DNA from: Peribacillus sp. Bi96
GTDB lineage: Bacteria; Bacillota; Bacilli; Bacillales; DSM-1321
Length of the DNA: 64,000 nt
NCBI RefSeq assembly: GCF_918698115.1
Contig: NZ_CAKKLV010000002.1
Span: 310,001 to 374,000, forward strand
Direction: 5' to 3'
This document shows, piece by piece, positions 42,775-52,095 of the stretch (positions within the stretch are counted from its first letter, which is position 1; every line of letters begins with the position of its first letter). Both the position numbers and the translations under genes were made by a program. A model generated the notes under the pieces. The model had not been told where the DNA came from. It saw nothing but the letters and a program-made list of their open reading frames with translations, and did no database searches.

Positions 42775-43875
42775 ATGAAGAAAGTATTAAGTCTTTTATC
42801 GATAATCGTATTGATTGCCCTTGCTGGATGTGGGAATCCCACTCCGCAAAAGCCAGGGGAAACAGCACAAACAAGTGCAGGTGAAAAAGGAGTGAAAAAA
42901 ATAACGATCGCAGGTAACGGCGGAGTCATAGAAAGAACGATTCGAGATGAGATTGCACCAAAGTTCGAAGAAGAAACGGGTATCAAGGTTAATTATATTT
43001 CTGGTTTATCAGGTGAAATCCTTTCTAAAGTTGAATTACAAAAGAACGCTCCACAAATAGATATCGCCTTTTTTGTACCTGTTGATGTAATACGTGCCAA
43101 GGAAAAGGATCTGATTGTGCCAGTCGATGAATCAAATGTGCCTAACATGAAATCCGTCGACCCACGATTCAGTGCGATGGAAAAGGCAGCTGCTCCTGTA
43201 TTCGGCTTAGTCATTGCACCAGGATATAATACGGATACCTTTAAAAAGAAAGGATTAAAACCGATTGAATCATGGAACGATCTTATTTCTCCAGATTATG
43301 AAGGTAAAACGGCTTTTTCAGATATTACGAATGACTGGGGTTTCAATACTCTTAATGGCTTAGCGATTTCAAACGGGGGCAGCACCGATGACATGGAACC
43401 AGGTCTTGAAAAAGCAAAGGATCTTGCAGGATATTCCAATACGTTTTATAAAAACTCAACGCAAATGATGCCGGCCATTCAACAGGGAGCCGCTGATGTA
43501 ACGGTCATGGGAAGTTACTCTATAGGTGAACTAGCCGTTTCAGGAGTTCCGATTAAAATGGCTGTCCCTAAAGAAGGTGTGCCGCTTCAAGCTTTCAGCG
43601 CGGGGCTTGTGAAAAATACGCCTAATAGTGAAGAAGCTCTTGAATTCATGAACTATTTAATAAGTGAAAAAGCACAAGCATTAATTTCCGAAAAAGGATT
43701 TTATCCTACGGTAGAAGGTATGAAAATCGCAGAAAAATATGAAGAATCAATCGGACTTAAAGAAAGTGATAAAACATTCAAACCTGATTTTGCCAAGTTT
43801 GCCGAAATTCGAGCAGAGGTTTCAGACAGATGGGCGAAAGAGGTTACTCCTGAATTAGGAAAAAAACTAAAATAA
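42775..43875 (+). CDS. ABC importer solute-binding lipoprotein (PotD-like, family 1)
   Basis: 366 residues from ATG 42775 (after GGGAGG; upstream ATGs are inside the previous gene). The signal KKVLSLLSIIVLIALAGCG has lipobox LAGC. The mature part begins a family 1 binding fold (TIAGNGGVIERTIRDEIAPKF...ETGIKVNYISG) and contains GLVIAPGYNTD, WNDLISPDYEGK and NTPNSEEALEFMNYL. Related proteins bind polyamines, iron or 2-aminoethylphosphonate; the ligand here is unknown. It starts the importer operon 20 bases after the TAXI gene. Confidence 0.9.
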   Translation: MKKVLSLLSIIVLIALAGCGNPTPQKPGETAQTSAGEKGVKKITIAGNGGVIERTIRDEIAPKFEEETGIKVNYISGLSGEILSKVELQKNAPQIDIAFFVPVDVIRAKEKDLIVPVDESNVPNMKSVDPRFSAMEKAAAPVFGLVIAPGYNTDTFKKKGLKPIESWNDLISPDYEGKTAFSDITNDWGFNTLNGLAISNGGSTDDMEPGLEKAKDLAGYSNTFYKNSTQMMPAIQQGAADVTVMGSYSIGELAVSGVPIKMAVPKEGVPLQAFSAGLVKNTPNSEEALEFMNYLISEKAQALISEKGFYPTVEGMKIAEKYEESIGLKESDKTFKPDFAKFAEIRAEVSDRWAKEVTPELGKKLK

Positions 43876-43894
43876 AAAGGAGCGTGTTGATCAC

Positions 43895-45055
43895 ATGGAA
43901 GTATTAAAAAAAGACGTGGAAATCAAAAGGCATCACCTGGAGCCAGTCCAACAGAGTGTGTCGAAAAAAAATGATGTAGAGATTAAGGGCGCGTTTAAAC
44001 AATTTGGATCGAATGTTGTCCTGAATGGCATTGATTTGGAGGTGAAACAAGGAGAGTTACTCACTCTTCTTGGCCCCTCCGGGTGCGGTAAATCCACAAC
44101 CTTGAACCTCATAGCAGGATTCCTCGATGCCGATCGGGGCGAAGTCCATATTAAAGGAAACAATGTTACAAAGGTTCCTCCTTATAAAAGAGATTTAGGA
44201 ATGGTTTTTCAAACATATTCACTTTTTCCTCATATGACTGTTTATGAAAATCTTAGTTTTGGCTTGAAGTTGCGCAAGGTTGGTAAAGCCGAACAAAAAA
44301 AGAAGATAAGTAAAGCTCTTGAATTAGTTAAAATGTCTGGATTGGAAAATCGTTATCCGAGGGAATTATCGGGAGGTCAGCGCCAGCGCGTTGCAATTTC
44401 CAGGGCACTTGTAGTTGAGCCTGAGCTCTTGTTGCTCGACGAACCACTTTCAAACCTAGACGCCAAATTACGTCATGAATTAAGAGCGGAAATAAAGCGT
44501 TTACAAAAAGAAATTGGCGTAACGACCATTTTTGTAACCCATGATCAAGAAGAAGCTCTTTCCATGTCAGATCGAGTAGTTGTCATGAATGCAGGGAAAA
44601 TTGAACAAATCAGTACTCCAACTGATATTTACAATCATCCCAAGACAGAATTCGTCTTTCAATTCATCGGTAAATCGAATTGTTTTGAAGGGAAAGTGTC
44701 AGCAGTGGATAAGAGGACAATCTCAGTCAAGATAGGTTCTGACATTTCTCTTGTCGACGCGGATAATATCATGGGGAATGACAGTGACTTGAAAACAGGG
44801 GATGAGGTGAAGATTTATATTAGACCAGAAAAACTGAAAATTGTTTCTGCTGAAGAAACCTCTTTTTCACCTATTGATTTCCATCGTGCTAATATCAGCC
44901 AAATAAACTATCTAGGTACCTCATGGGAAATCAATGTTTTATTACAAGGGAAAAGCATACAAGTATTAACTTCTGACATCGATTCATCATGGAAAAATGG
45001 AAGTGAGGTGTTTATCGGATGGAGCCCATCAGAAGTTATGCTAGTCAAGAAATAA
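43895..45055 (+). CDS. ABC importer ATPase (PotA-like)
   Basis: 386 residues. Walker A is GPSGCGKST, the Q-loop VFQTYSLFPHM, the signature LSGGQRQRVAISRAL, Walker B LLLLDEP and the switch His VTHD. The C-terminal 120 residues form a TOBE-type regulatory domain (KIYIRPEKLKI). It powers import with the two permeases that follow. The N-terminus has about 25 extra polar residues before the ATPase core. It overlaps the next gene by 37 bases. Confidence 0.92.
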   Translation: MEVLKKDVEIKRHHLEPVQQSVSKKNDVEIKGAFKQFGSNVVLNGIDLEVKQGELLTLLGPSGCGKSTTLNLIAGFLDADRGEVHIKGNNVTKVPPYKRDLGMVFQTYSLFPHMTVYENLSFGLKLRKVGKAEQKKKISKALELVKMSGLENRYPRELSGGQRQRVAISRALVVEPELLLLDEPLSNLDAKLRHELRAEIKRLQKEIGVTTIFVTHDQEEALSMSDRVVVMNAGKIEQISTPTDIYNHPKTEFVFQFIGKSNCFEGKVSAVDKRTISVKIGSDISLVDADNIMGNDSDLKTGDEVKIYIRPEKLKIVSAEETSFSPIDFHRANISQINYLGTSWEINVLLQGKSIQVLTSDIDSSWKNGSEVFIGWSPSEVMLVKK

Positions 45056-45963
45056 AACAGGAAACGAATCAGATTGAGCCGCAAAAGGAACCTAAATTAA
45101 AGAAAAGGAAAGTCTGGGTACCGGGATTACTCCTATTAACGCCAATCTTATTATTTATATTTGGTTTCTTTGTCATACCGATGCTGTACATTTTATATTT
45201 AAGCTTCATATCCACAGATAATCTTGGAGCGAATGATGCTGTATATAGCATCAAAAACTACACACAATTATTTTCCGATAGCTATTACCTATCATCCTTA
45301 TGGTTGACTGTAAAAATCAGTTTGTATTCGGTCTTGGTTGCTTTATTTTTAGGGTATCCGGTAGCTTTGACCATGGCAAAAAGTTCAGCTCGGATCAGAG
45401 GGTATATCACTCTCTTGATCGTGTCACCCCTTTTGGTAAGTATAGTGGTCCGCAATTTTGGCTGGTACCTCTTGCTATTGCCTAACGGGACGATCAATCA
45501 AACCTTGATGTCCTTAGGGATAATAAATGCGCCATTGAAACTATTATTTTCAGAAATCGGAGTTGTGATTGGGCTTTCAAATGCCTATCTGCCCTTTATG
45601 ATCTTATCCATCGTTGCCAGCTTGTATAATATTGATCCTTCCCTGGACAAGGCAGGAGCTATACTAGGGGCTAGCCCGTTCAGAAGATTCTTTTCCATTA
45701 CATTGCCGCTAAGTATCCCAGGTATCGTATCTGGTTGCATTCTTGTATTTAGTTTGTCAATGAGTGCTTATGTTACGCCAGCACTGATGGGGGGAGCCAA
45801 TGTACCAGTTATGCCAGTAGTCATATATGATCAAATAAATAACCTGCTTCACTGGACATTTGGATCTGCCCTTTCTTATATTCTATTAGCAACAACTGTC
45901 ATTTCGGTTGCCATCTTTACTAGAGTGTTTGAAAAAGGGAAATTCAAGGAGGTATTCCGATGA
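45019..45963 (+). CDS. ABC importer permease 1 (PotB-like)
   Basis: 314 residues with six membrane helices after a basic N-terminal tail (KLKKRKVW). The EAA loop is ILGASPFRRFFSITLPLSIPGI, the contact point for the ATPase. ATG 45019 lies inside the end of the ATPase gene behind GTGAGGTG. It overlaps the next gene by four bases (ATGA), showing tight coupling. Confidence 0.92.
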   Translation: MEPIRSYASQEIKQETNQIEPQKEPKLKKRKVWVPGLLLLTPILLFIFGFFVIPMLYILYLSFISTDNLGANDAVYSIKNYTQLFSDSYYLSSLWLTVKISLYSVLVALFLGYPVALTMAKSSARIRGYITLLIVSPLLVSIVVRNFGWYLLLLPNGTINQTLMSLGIINAPLKLLFSEIGVVIGLSNAYLPFMILSIVASLYNIDPSLDKAGAILGASPFRRFFSITLPLSIPGIVSGCILVFSLSMSAYVTPALMGGANVPVMPVVIYDQINNLLHWTFGSALSYILLATTVISVAIFTRVFEKGKFKEVFR

Positions 45964-46769
45964 TGAAAACGTTTGGTGGCCTTCGGATTGCCGTAGCCTT
46001 GTTGGCAATAATCTATATCTTGATACCGCTCATCGTGGTTATTCCGGCTTCTTTTACAAGTGCCAATTATCCAAGTTTTCCGGCTGAGGGCTTCTCGTTG
46101 CAGTGGTATAGCAAAATCTTGGAGCGTCCTGAATTTTTGGAAGCATTTTTGAACAGTGCGAAGTTCGCCGCATTAGCTGCTCTTTTCTCCGTCATTTTCG
46201 GTACGCTGGGAGCTCTTGGCATCGCAAAATATGATATACCAGGAAAGTCATATATTACTGCCCTTTTAACATCACCATTAAGTGTGCCGCAATTAGTTCT
46301 AGGAATTGCACTCTTAATGTATTTTACACCAATGATGCTCGCCGGTACGTCTACTGGTTTCTTAATTGCCCATATCGTCATATGTATCCCATATGTAATG
46401 CGGCTCGTATTAACCGGTTTAAGCGGTTTTGATTACAATCTTGAACGCGCTGCGGCTATATTGGGAGCTAACCCATTGACCGTATTCATGAAAGTGACGC
46501 TGCCTTTAATTGGGTCAGCAGCTATCTCAGGAGGGCTATTCGCATTTTTGACATCATTTGATAACGTAACGGTCTCTCTCTTTATGGTATCACCTGAAAT
46601 GCGAACCCTGCCAATTGAGATTTTCTCGCAAATGCAAGATGCCTACAATCCGATCGTTGCTTCCGTATCAAGCGTGGTTATCTTCATATCAGTGCTACTA
46701 ATCGTCATTCTTGAAAAAATTCAAGGTGTTGGAAAAGTTTTTGGTGGTTCTCATCATACGAACGGATAA
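45960..46769 (+). CDS. ABC importer permease 2 (PotC-like)
   Basis: 269 residues, six membrane helices. The EAA loop is ILGANPLTVFMKVTLPLIGSA. It pairs with permease 1. It ends the plus-strand run; 35 bases later a minus-strand gene ends. Confidence 0.92.
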   Translation: MMKTFGGLRIAVALLAIIYILIPLIVVIPASFTSANYPSFPAEGFSLQWYSKILERPEFLEAFLNSAKFAALAALFSVIFGTLGALGIAKYDIPGKSYITALLTSPLSVPQLVLGIALLMYFTPMMLAGTSTGFLIAHIVICIPYVMRLVLTGLSGFDYNLERAAAILGANPLTVFMKVTLPLIGSAAISGGLFAFLTSFDNVTVSLFMVSPEMRTLPIEIFSQMQDAYNPIVASVSSVVIFISVLLIVILEKIQGVGKVFGGSHHTNG

Positions 46770-46804
46770 AAAGTAATGTACCAATCCATCATGTGAAAAT
46801 GTCA

Positions 46805-47443
46805 TCAAAACTCTTCATTCAAATGATCTAGACATCTTTTAGCTGCTAACAGTGGGGCCGTTAGGATTGGGACAGAAGGATTAACCTGCTTTGCAATATG
46901 CTCCATGCTATATTGGGAAAGCACAATCACGTCTGTCTTTCCATCCAATTGCTCCACCATCTTTATAACGCGGGCGTCATGTTCTTTCCTTTTTCCATGT
47001 GATAATAAGTGGATGATACCGGGATCCACCAATGATTGGATCATACAGTCTGGATTCTTGTTCAATAAGTAGTTTTGAAGGGCGATCGGCGTTTCTTTTA
47101 CGGTTGAAACCAAGCCAATCTTCGTATAACGTAGTGCTTCGTCAAGCATGGCTTCATCTGAACGAAATAATTTTACAGTGTAAAGAGGTTGTAAAATGGT
47201 AGTAACGTCATTAAAGGCAGAGCAAGTAAGTTGGATACATGAAACACCGGAATTGTATGCTAAATTCACTAATGCAGAAAAGCGGTGAATGATTTCCGGG
47301 GTTAACTTGCCGCTTTTTTCCATCAAGGAGAGAAGGCTCGTATCCATGAAATGAAGGAGTTCAATGGATGGAGCAACTTCCTGAAATGCCCTTTCAATTG
47401 GTTTTAGTGCTGTTGTGGTTGCGTGAATCAGTGCGATTTTCAA
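46805..47443 (-). CDS. Aspartate/glutamate-racemase-superfamily enzyme
   Basis: About 212 residues from TTG 47443, eight bases after AGGAGGG. The start LKIALIHATTTALKPIERAF and the block GVSCIQLTCSAFND (first catalytic Cys) fit the superfamily. The second catalytic Cys position reads IVLSQYSME, lacking Cys. Members with one Cys, such as arylmalonate decarboxylase-like proteins, do not racemise by the two-base route. The gene lies on the opposite strand between the importer and glcD, so it may act on the imported acid. Role is inferred. Confidence 0.75.
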   Translation of the reverse strand: MKIALIHATTTALKPIERAFQEVAPSIELLHFMDTSLLSLMEKSGKLTPEIIHRFSALVNLAYNSGVSCIQLTCSAFNDVTTILQPLYTVKLFRSDEAMLDEALRYTKIGLVSTVKETPIALQNYLLNKNPDCMIQSLVDPGIIHLLSHGKRKEHDARVIKMVEQLDGKTDVIVLSQYSMEHIAKQVNPSVPILTAPLLAAKRCLDHLNEEF

Positions 47444-47559
47444 TAAAAACCCTCCTACTCTTTTCACCATTATATCTAGCAAAACATTAAAATTCCATTA
47501 TATTACATGTGAATGAAGTTTCCATAATATCTGTTAAGTCATGAAAGGAAGTGTGCAGC

Positions 47560-48966
47560 ATGGAGAAAGGGGTCCTAGACGACCTTAGCCGAGTAATTCC
47601 AGGTGATAGAATATTCCTTGACCTGGCAGAAAGGTATTGTTATAGCTATGATGCTTCTTTCGGTGAATATTTACCAGAAATCGTTATACAGCCAAAAAAC
47701 GCCAAAGAAATCAGTGAAGTAGTGAAGTTGGCTAATATACACAAAATACCTGTTTACCCTCGGGGTTCCGGGACATCGCTAAGCGGCGGTCCCTTACCTG
47801 TTAAAGGAGGGATGGTTCTTGATATGACCCTTTTACGAGATAAATTGATTATTGATCGGGAAAATATGCTTGCCATTGTTTCTCCAGGCGTAATAACTGC
47901 AAATATCCATAAAAAAGCCGAGGAGGCAGGTTTGTTCTACCCACCAGATCCAAGCAGTTCCAATGTTGCTACAATTGGAGGGAATCTATTAGAAAACTCC
48001 AGCGGACCTAAGGGTTTAAAATATGGAACGACAAAAGAATATGTTATTGGGTTAGAGGTGGTCACACCCACAGGAGAAATTATACGTACAGGCGGAAAGA
48101 CCGTGAAAAATGTAACAGGGTACGATTTGACACGTTTAATTGTAGGATCAGAAGGCACCTTGGGCATTGTGACAGAAGCCATCATTCGCTTAATCCCGAA
48201 ACCGCAATCTAAAAATACGTTTGTCGCCCACTTCAATCATTTGATAGACTCCGGCCATGCCATAACAAGCATATTATCGTCAGGAATTTTACCATCAGCC
48301 TTGGAATTAATGGATAATGCTTGTATCCGTGCTGTTGAAAGCTATCGGCCTTCAGGTTTGCCTCTCCATGCAGAAGCCATTTTGATCATAGAAATAGATG
48401 GTCACCCTTTGGCCATCGAGGAAGAAATCATTAAATGCGCCGATTTATGCAGGGCTGAGGGTGCTTCCTACGTCAAAATCGCTGAAACGGAGGAAGAACG
48501 GCAAACCATTTGGAGTGCGCGAAAATTGGTTTCACCGGCGATTACACAAATGGGTCCTACAAAGATTTCTGAGGATGCGACAGTACCACGCAGTCAAATT
48601 CCGGCGATGATGGAGAGATTAAACCAAATCCGGGAGAAATACGAGTTGAACTTGGTTGTTTTCGGTCATGCAGGGGATGGGAATTTACACCCGAACATCA
48701 TTACAGATAAACGCAATATAACAGAGATGAAAAAAGTGGAGCTTGCCGTTAGTGAAATTTTTGAAGCTGCGATAGAACTTGGCGGAACCCTATCCGGAGA
48801 ACATGGAATTGGTACGTTAAAGTCACCATATATGGAAATGGAATTAGGGATTACAGGGGTGAATATGATGAAAAAAATCAAAGAAGCTTGGGATCCCAAT
48901 AATATCTTGAATCCCGGAAAGATTTTTCCTGAAAAGGGCCAGACAAAGGTCGTGTTGGTTACATGA
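47560..48966 (+). CDS. glcD: Glycolate oxidase-type FAD subunit GlcD
   Basis: 468 residues. The FAD-binding PCMH domain has VYPRGSGTSLSGG, PPDPSSSNVATIGGNLLENSSGPKGLKYG and VKNVTGYDLTRLIVGSEGTLG. The C-terminal FAD-oxidase domain has FGHAGDGNLHPN and GGTLSGEHGIG. It oxidises glycolate or another 2-hydroxy acid such as D-lactate, with electrons passing to GlcF. ATG 47560 has nine-base spacing from AAAGGAA; the GTG at 47551 overlaps. It overlaps glcF by four bases. Confidence 0.88.
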   Translation: MEKGVLDDLSRVIPGDRIFLDLAERYCYSYDASFGEYLPEIVIQPKNAKEISEVVKLANIHKIPVYPRGSGTSLSGGPLPVKGGMVLDMTLLRDKLIIDRENMLAIVSPGVITANIHKKAEEAGLFYPPDPSSSNVATIGGNLLENSSGPKGLKYGTTKEYVIGLEVVTPTGEIIRTGGKTVKNVTGYDLTRLIVGSEGTLGIVTEAIIRLIPKPQSKNTFVAHFNHLIDSGHAITSILSSGILPSALELMDNACIRAVESYRPSGLPLHAEAILIIEIDGHPLAIEEEIIKCADLCRAEGASYVKIAETEEERQTIWSARKLVSPAITQMGPTKISEDATVPRSQIPAMMERLNQIREKYELNLVVFGHAGDGNLHPNIITDKRNITEMKKVELAVSEIFEAAIELGGTLSGEHGIGTLKSPYMEMELGITGVNMMKKIKEAWDPNNILNPGKIFPEKGQTKVVLVT

Positions 48967-50297
48967 ATCTACCTGTTAAATCTAAAGAAACAAATGCAGA
49001 GGTTCAAAATTTATATTCTGATGCCTATGACTGGACAAACCAATGTGTTAAATGCGGGTACTGTTTACCAGCATGCCCTACATATGAATCAATGGGTGTA
49101 GAATCCGCTTCACCACGAGGCCGAATCAATCTAGTTAAAATGGCAGCTGAAGGAAAAATAGATTTCCAAAAGGATTTAGCCCAACCGATCGATCTATGCT
49201 TAGGTTGTCGTGCTTGCGAAACGGCATGTCCAGTCGGTGTACCTTACGGACATATCCTGGAAGCGGCGAAGGAGGCCATAGAAAATTCCCAGCCTGCAAA
49301 CCAAAAGAATAAAATGACAAAGATGAAAAAGCTGGCATTGGTTCACCTATTTCCTTTTCCAAAACGAATGAATCGGGTCGGAAGTGTCGTCCATCTCTAT
49401 CAAAAAACAGGATTATCCAAACTTATCCGTAGATCAAATGTTTTACAAAAGGTGTCCCCTGCACTTGCTCATTTAGAGCAAGCACTTCCAACGACCGAGT
49501 CTTCCTCCAAACGCATACGCAAGGGTACGATAATACCGGCAAAAGGGGAAACCAAATTAAGGGTTGCGTTTTTCACAGGGTGTATCATGGATTCCATGAT
49601 GTCACGAATCAATCGTCTTACGATCGAACTGCTAACCTTAGTGGGATGTGAGGTCATTCTTCCCGAGAATCAGAATTGCTGCGGTGCTCTTCATTCTCAT
49701 CAAGGTGAAACTAAACAAGCGAAAGAGTTAGCGAAAAGCAATATTCGTGCTTTCATGCAGGCAGAAGCTGATGTCATTGTTAATAACGCAGGAGGATGCG
49801 GCGCTTCGCTTCTCGAATATGAACATCTATTGGCCAATGAACACGAATGGTCTGGAGCAGCAAGGGATTTCTCAAAGAAATCTAAAGATATTAGTCAAAT
49901 CCTGTATCAATTGGGGCCACTCCCCTTTACTGAAGAATGGCAAGGCGTTGTTTCTTACCAAGATTCCTGTCATTTACGCAATGTTCAAAAGGTACAACAA
50001 GAACCGCGTTCATTGCTGCAATCCATACCGGGAATTTCCTATGTGGAAATGGAAGGGTACGATCGTTGCTGTGCATCAGGAGGCATCTACAACCTTCTCC
50101 ATTTTGATGAATCCATGAAAATCCTTGATGAAAAAATGAGGAACCTAAAAGAAACAAAAGCCACGACAATTGTTACCGTTAACCCTGGCTGCCAAATGCA
50201 AATGAGCATTGGCATTCAAAGGGAGGGCGCAGCCGCAAATCAAATAAAAAGCATGCATCTTGTTGAAATTCTAGCCAAGGCTTGCGGCTTGGATTGA
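48963..50297 (+). CDS. glcF: Glycolate oxidase-type iron-sulfur subunit GlcF
   Basis: 444 residues. Two [4Fe-4S] ferredoxin motifs lie at the N-terminus: CVKCGYCLPACP and CLGCRACETACP. Two Cys-rich CCG domains follow, with CCGALHSHQGE and CCASGGIYNL. It relays electrons from GlcD to the membrane. No GlcE is present, as is usual in Bacillus. A strong terminator follows. Confidence 0.9.
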   Translation: MNLPVKSKETNAEVQNLYSDAYDWTNQCVKCGYCLPACPTYESMGVESASPRGRINLVKMAAEGKIDFQKDLAQPIDLCLGCRACETACPVGVPYGHILEAAKEAIENSQPANQKNKMTKMKKLALVHLFPFPKRMNRVGSVVHLYQKTGLSKLIRRSNVLQKVSPALAHLEQALPTTESSSKRIRKGTIIPAKGETKLRVAFFTGCIMDSMMSRINRLTIELLTLVGCEVILPENQNCCGALHSHQGETKQAKELAKSNIRAFMQAEADVIVNNAGGCGASLLEYEHLLANEHEWSGAARDFSKKSKDISQILYQLGPLPFTEEWQGVVSYQDSCHLRNVQKVQQEPRSLLQSIPGISYVEMEGYDRCCASGGIYNLLHFDESMKILDEKMRNLKETKATTIVTVNPGCQMQMSIGIQREGAAANQIKSMHLVEILAKACGLD

Positions 50298-50317
50298 AAA
50301 AAGAAATGTTGAAAAAA

Positions 50318-50369
50318 GAAACGTCAGTATTTCCTGCTTCATTGGAGGAATTGCTGACGTTTTTATTTC
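50318..50369 (+). terminator. Terminator of glcDF
   Basis: AAACGTCAG and ATTTCC pair with GGAATT and CTGACGTTT, followed by T-run. Confidence 0.9.
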
Positions 50370-50635
50370 TTCATTAAATCTTGCGGTATTAACCATAAAT
50401 TAGATTGTTATAGGCATAAAAGGTTATGCTGCCATGTCTGGGAGAACATATACATGGAAAAAAGGGCGAATTTTGTACATTAAAAGAAAGAAGCGGCATG
50501 TTAATAAGAAATATAACTATATTAAGATATGGAAAAGGGTATAATAAGTAAGTAATAATTCATTTTTAGTATGGGATATTTGTAGGATCGGAAATATTTC
50601 CGTCACTATCCCGATACATAAAGACAGAAGGAGAA
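50370..50635. other. Intergenic region
   Basis: Nothing recognised apart from the ribosome site of the next gene. Confidence 0.35.
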
Positions 50636-51091
50636 ATGATTGATTTGAATAATAAAGAAACAAAAGCTATCGAGTTACCTGCAAATTATGAGGAATTGAA
50701 AAAATCCGCCAATCGTAAATCTAATTGGAGAGAACGTTTAGATGCGATAGAAGAGTTAGGTCAATCGAAAAATAAACAAGTAATCGATGTTTTAACACAT
50801 ATCATGAATAGTGATGCTGTCTATAAGGTTCAAGAAGCCGCCTACCGTCAACTGAAAAGATTAGGTGAGGATGTTCAGCTACCTGCTAGAAAAAAAGGCG
50901 AGTTGGTTAAAGGATTAACCAAAATCTTAGTCCGGATCAAGAAGAGTTTACCAGAAAATCACACATATACTGATTTCAAGGAGAAACTGCAGAAGATGAG
51001 AATGGATATATATGATGCCTATGAAGGTGAAAAAGGTGCAGACTTTGATAAGTGGCTTGAAGACACTTGGTCTGCTTTATCAAAAAGATAA
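50636..51091 (+). CDS. HEAT-repeat domain protein
   Basis: A 151-residue soluble helical protein. WRERLDAIEELGQSKNKQVIDVLTHIMNSDAVYKVQEAAYRQLKRLGEDVQ spans about one and a half HEAT-like repeats (shown here as one stretch of positions 35-87 with key residues W36, L40, L46 and L74). The rest is charged helix. HEAT repeats bind proteins; the partner is unknown. The ATG follows AGAAGGAG. It is monocistronic. Confidence 0.75.
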   Translation: MIDLNNKETKAIELPANYEELKKSANRKSNWRERLDAIEELGQSKNKQVIDVLTHIMNSDAVYKVQEAAYRQLKRLGEDVQLPARKKGELVKGLTKILVRIKKSLPENHTYTDFKEKLQKMRMDIYDAYEGEKGADFDKWLEDTWSALSKR

Positions 51092-51125
51092 AAGTTCATC
51101 CACTAAAAGATAAATATGTCATACT

Positions 51126-51155
51126 TGATGCGGGAGCAAGATTTTTGCTCCTGTT
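51126..51155 (+). terminator. Terminator
   Basis: GGGAGCAA pairs with TTGCTCC around GATTT, followed by a T-rich stretch. Confidence 0.65.
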
Positions 51156-51412
51156 TCTTATCGTTTACCTATAAAAAAGAAATACACTCCTTACACCTTT
51201 CCTATTAAACTCCAAATGAGACATCCTCTATATACAAAGATTACATGACTAAGTATCTATAAAATGTATTCCGATAAAAACCATATTTTCTAATCCTTTA
51301 TGCGCAATATAGAATAACACCATTTATTTCCTGCTTAAACACATTTTCTTTATAACTCAACATAAAGTTAATAGTAGAATGTTCGAATTCACCAAAAAGC
51401 GGAGGAAGATTA

Positions 51413-51990
51413 ATGAATCAACTCTATACTATTCTCGAAGAGGCTCCATCGACCTCAACGGAATGTGTATGGGCTATATGGTTCTTATGGAAGGTTCAGC
51501 GTCCTTGCGTGAAGGTATCTGGAGTTGGGACAGGTTGTAACGGAACTGTATATTGCTTGAGTACGTGACCAAACATGGAAAGAAAACCTTTCTTGTATGT
51601 TGAATTCTATCAAAGAAGGTAAGACAATCATTCATCGGAAGTATTAGAGTTGATTGGAACTTATTAACAACAGACTGCCAAACAGAGCATGAATGTATCA
51701 TGGAATCCAAAAAAATAAATGTTCATTACATATATAGGCAAATGACTACACAAAAATTCCGTTTAGTCATTTTTGGAGCTGGATTGGATGTAAACCCTAT
51801 AGTCAGGGTGACGGCCACAAATCAACTCATCGAAATGTATAAAAGAAACCACAATTACGCCTTTGTTGCTTCTAGTTTACAACCTCCCATTCTAATTGAT
51901 ATAGATTTTTTTCCGAAATGAACCATTTACCAGGAGACCAAGGTGCAAAATAGATCCTTATGGAGAAGAGAGAAGTTGGGAAACTTGTTC
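51413..51990 (+). pseudogene. XdhC/CoxI-family molybdoenzyme maturation factor, decayed
   Basis: ATG 51413 after GGAGGAAG opens MNQLYTILEE, but the frame breaks repeatedly. MEGSASLREG (family V-E-G-S-A-Y-R-x-x-G) appears near 51490 in another frame. FRLVIFGAGLDVNPIVRV, the Rossmann motif of the XdhC C-terminal domain, appears near 51760 in a third. XdhC loads sulfurated Mo cofactor into xanthine dehydrogenase, so the link to the next gene is natural. Clearly non-functional. Confidence 0.75.
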
Positions 51991-52095
51991 CTTTATATGA
52001 GGAATAATGGTTTGTTGACATTGACAATATGAAAGAATACTTATTTTGGAAAAAATAGATAACCATTAAATAATATTGATAACGAGGAGATCTAT

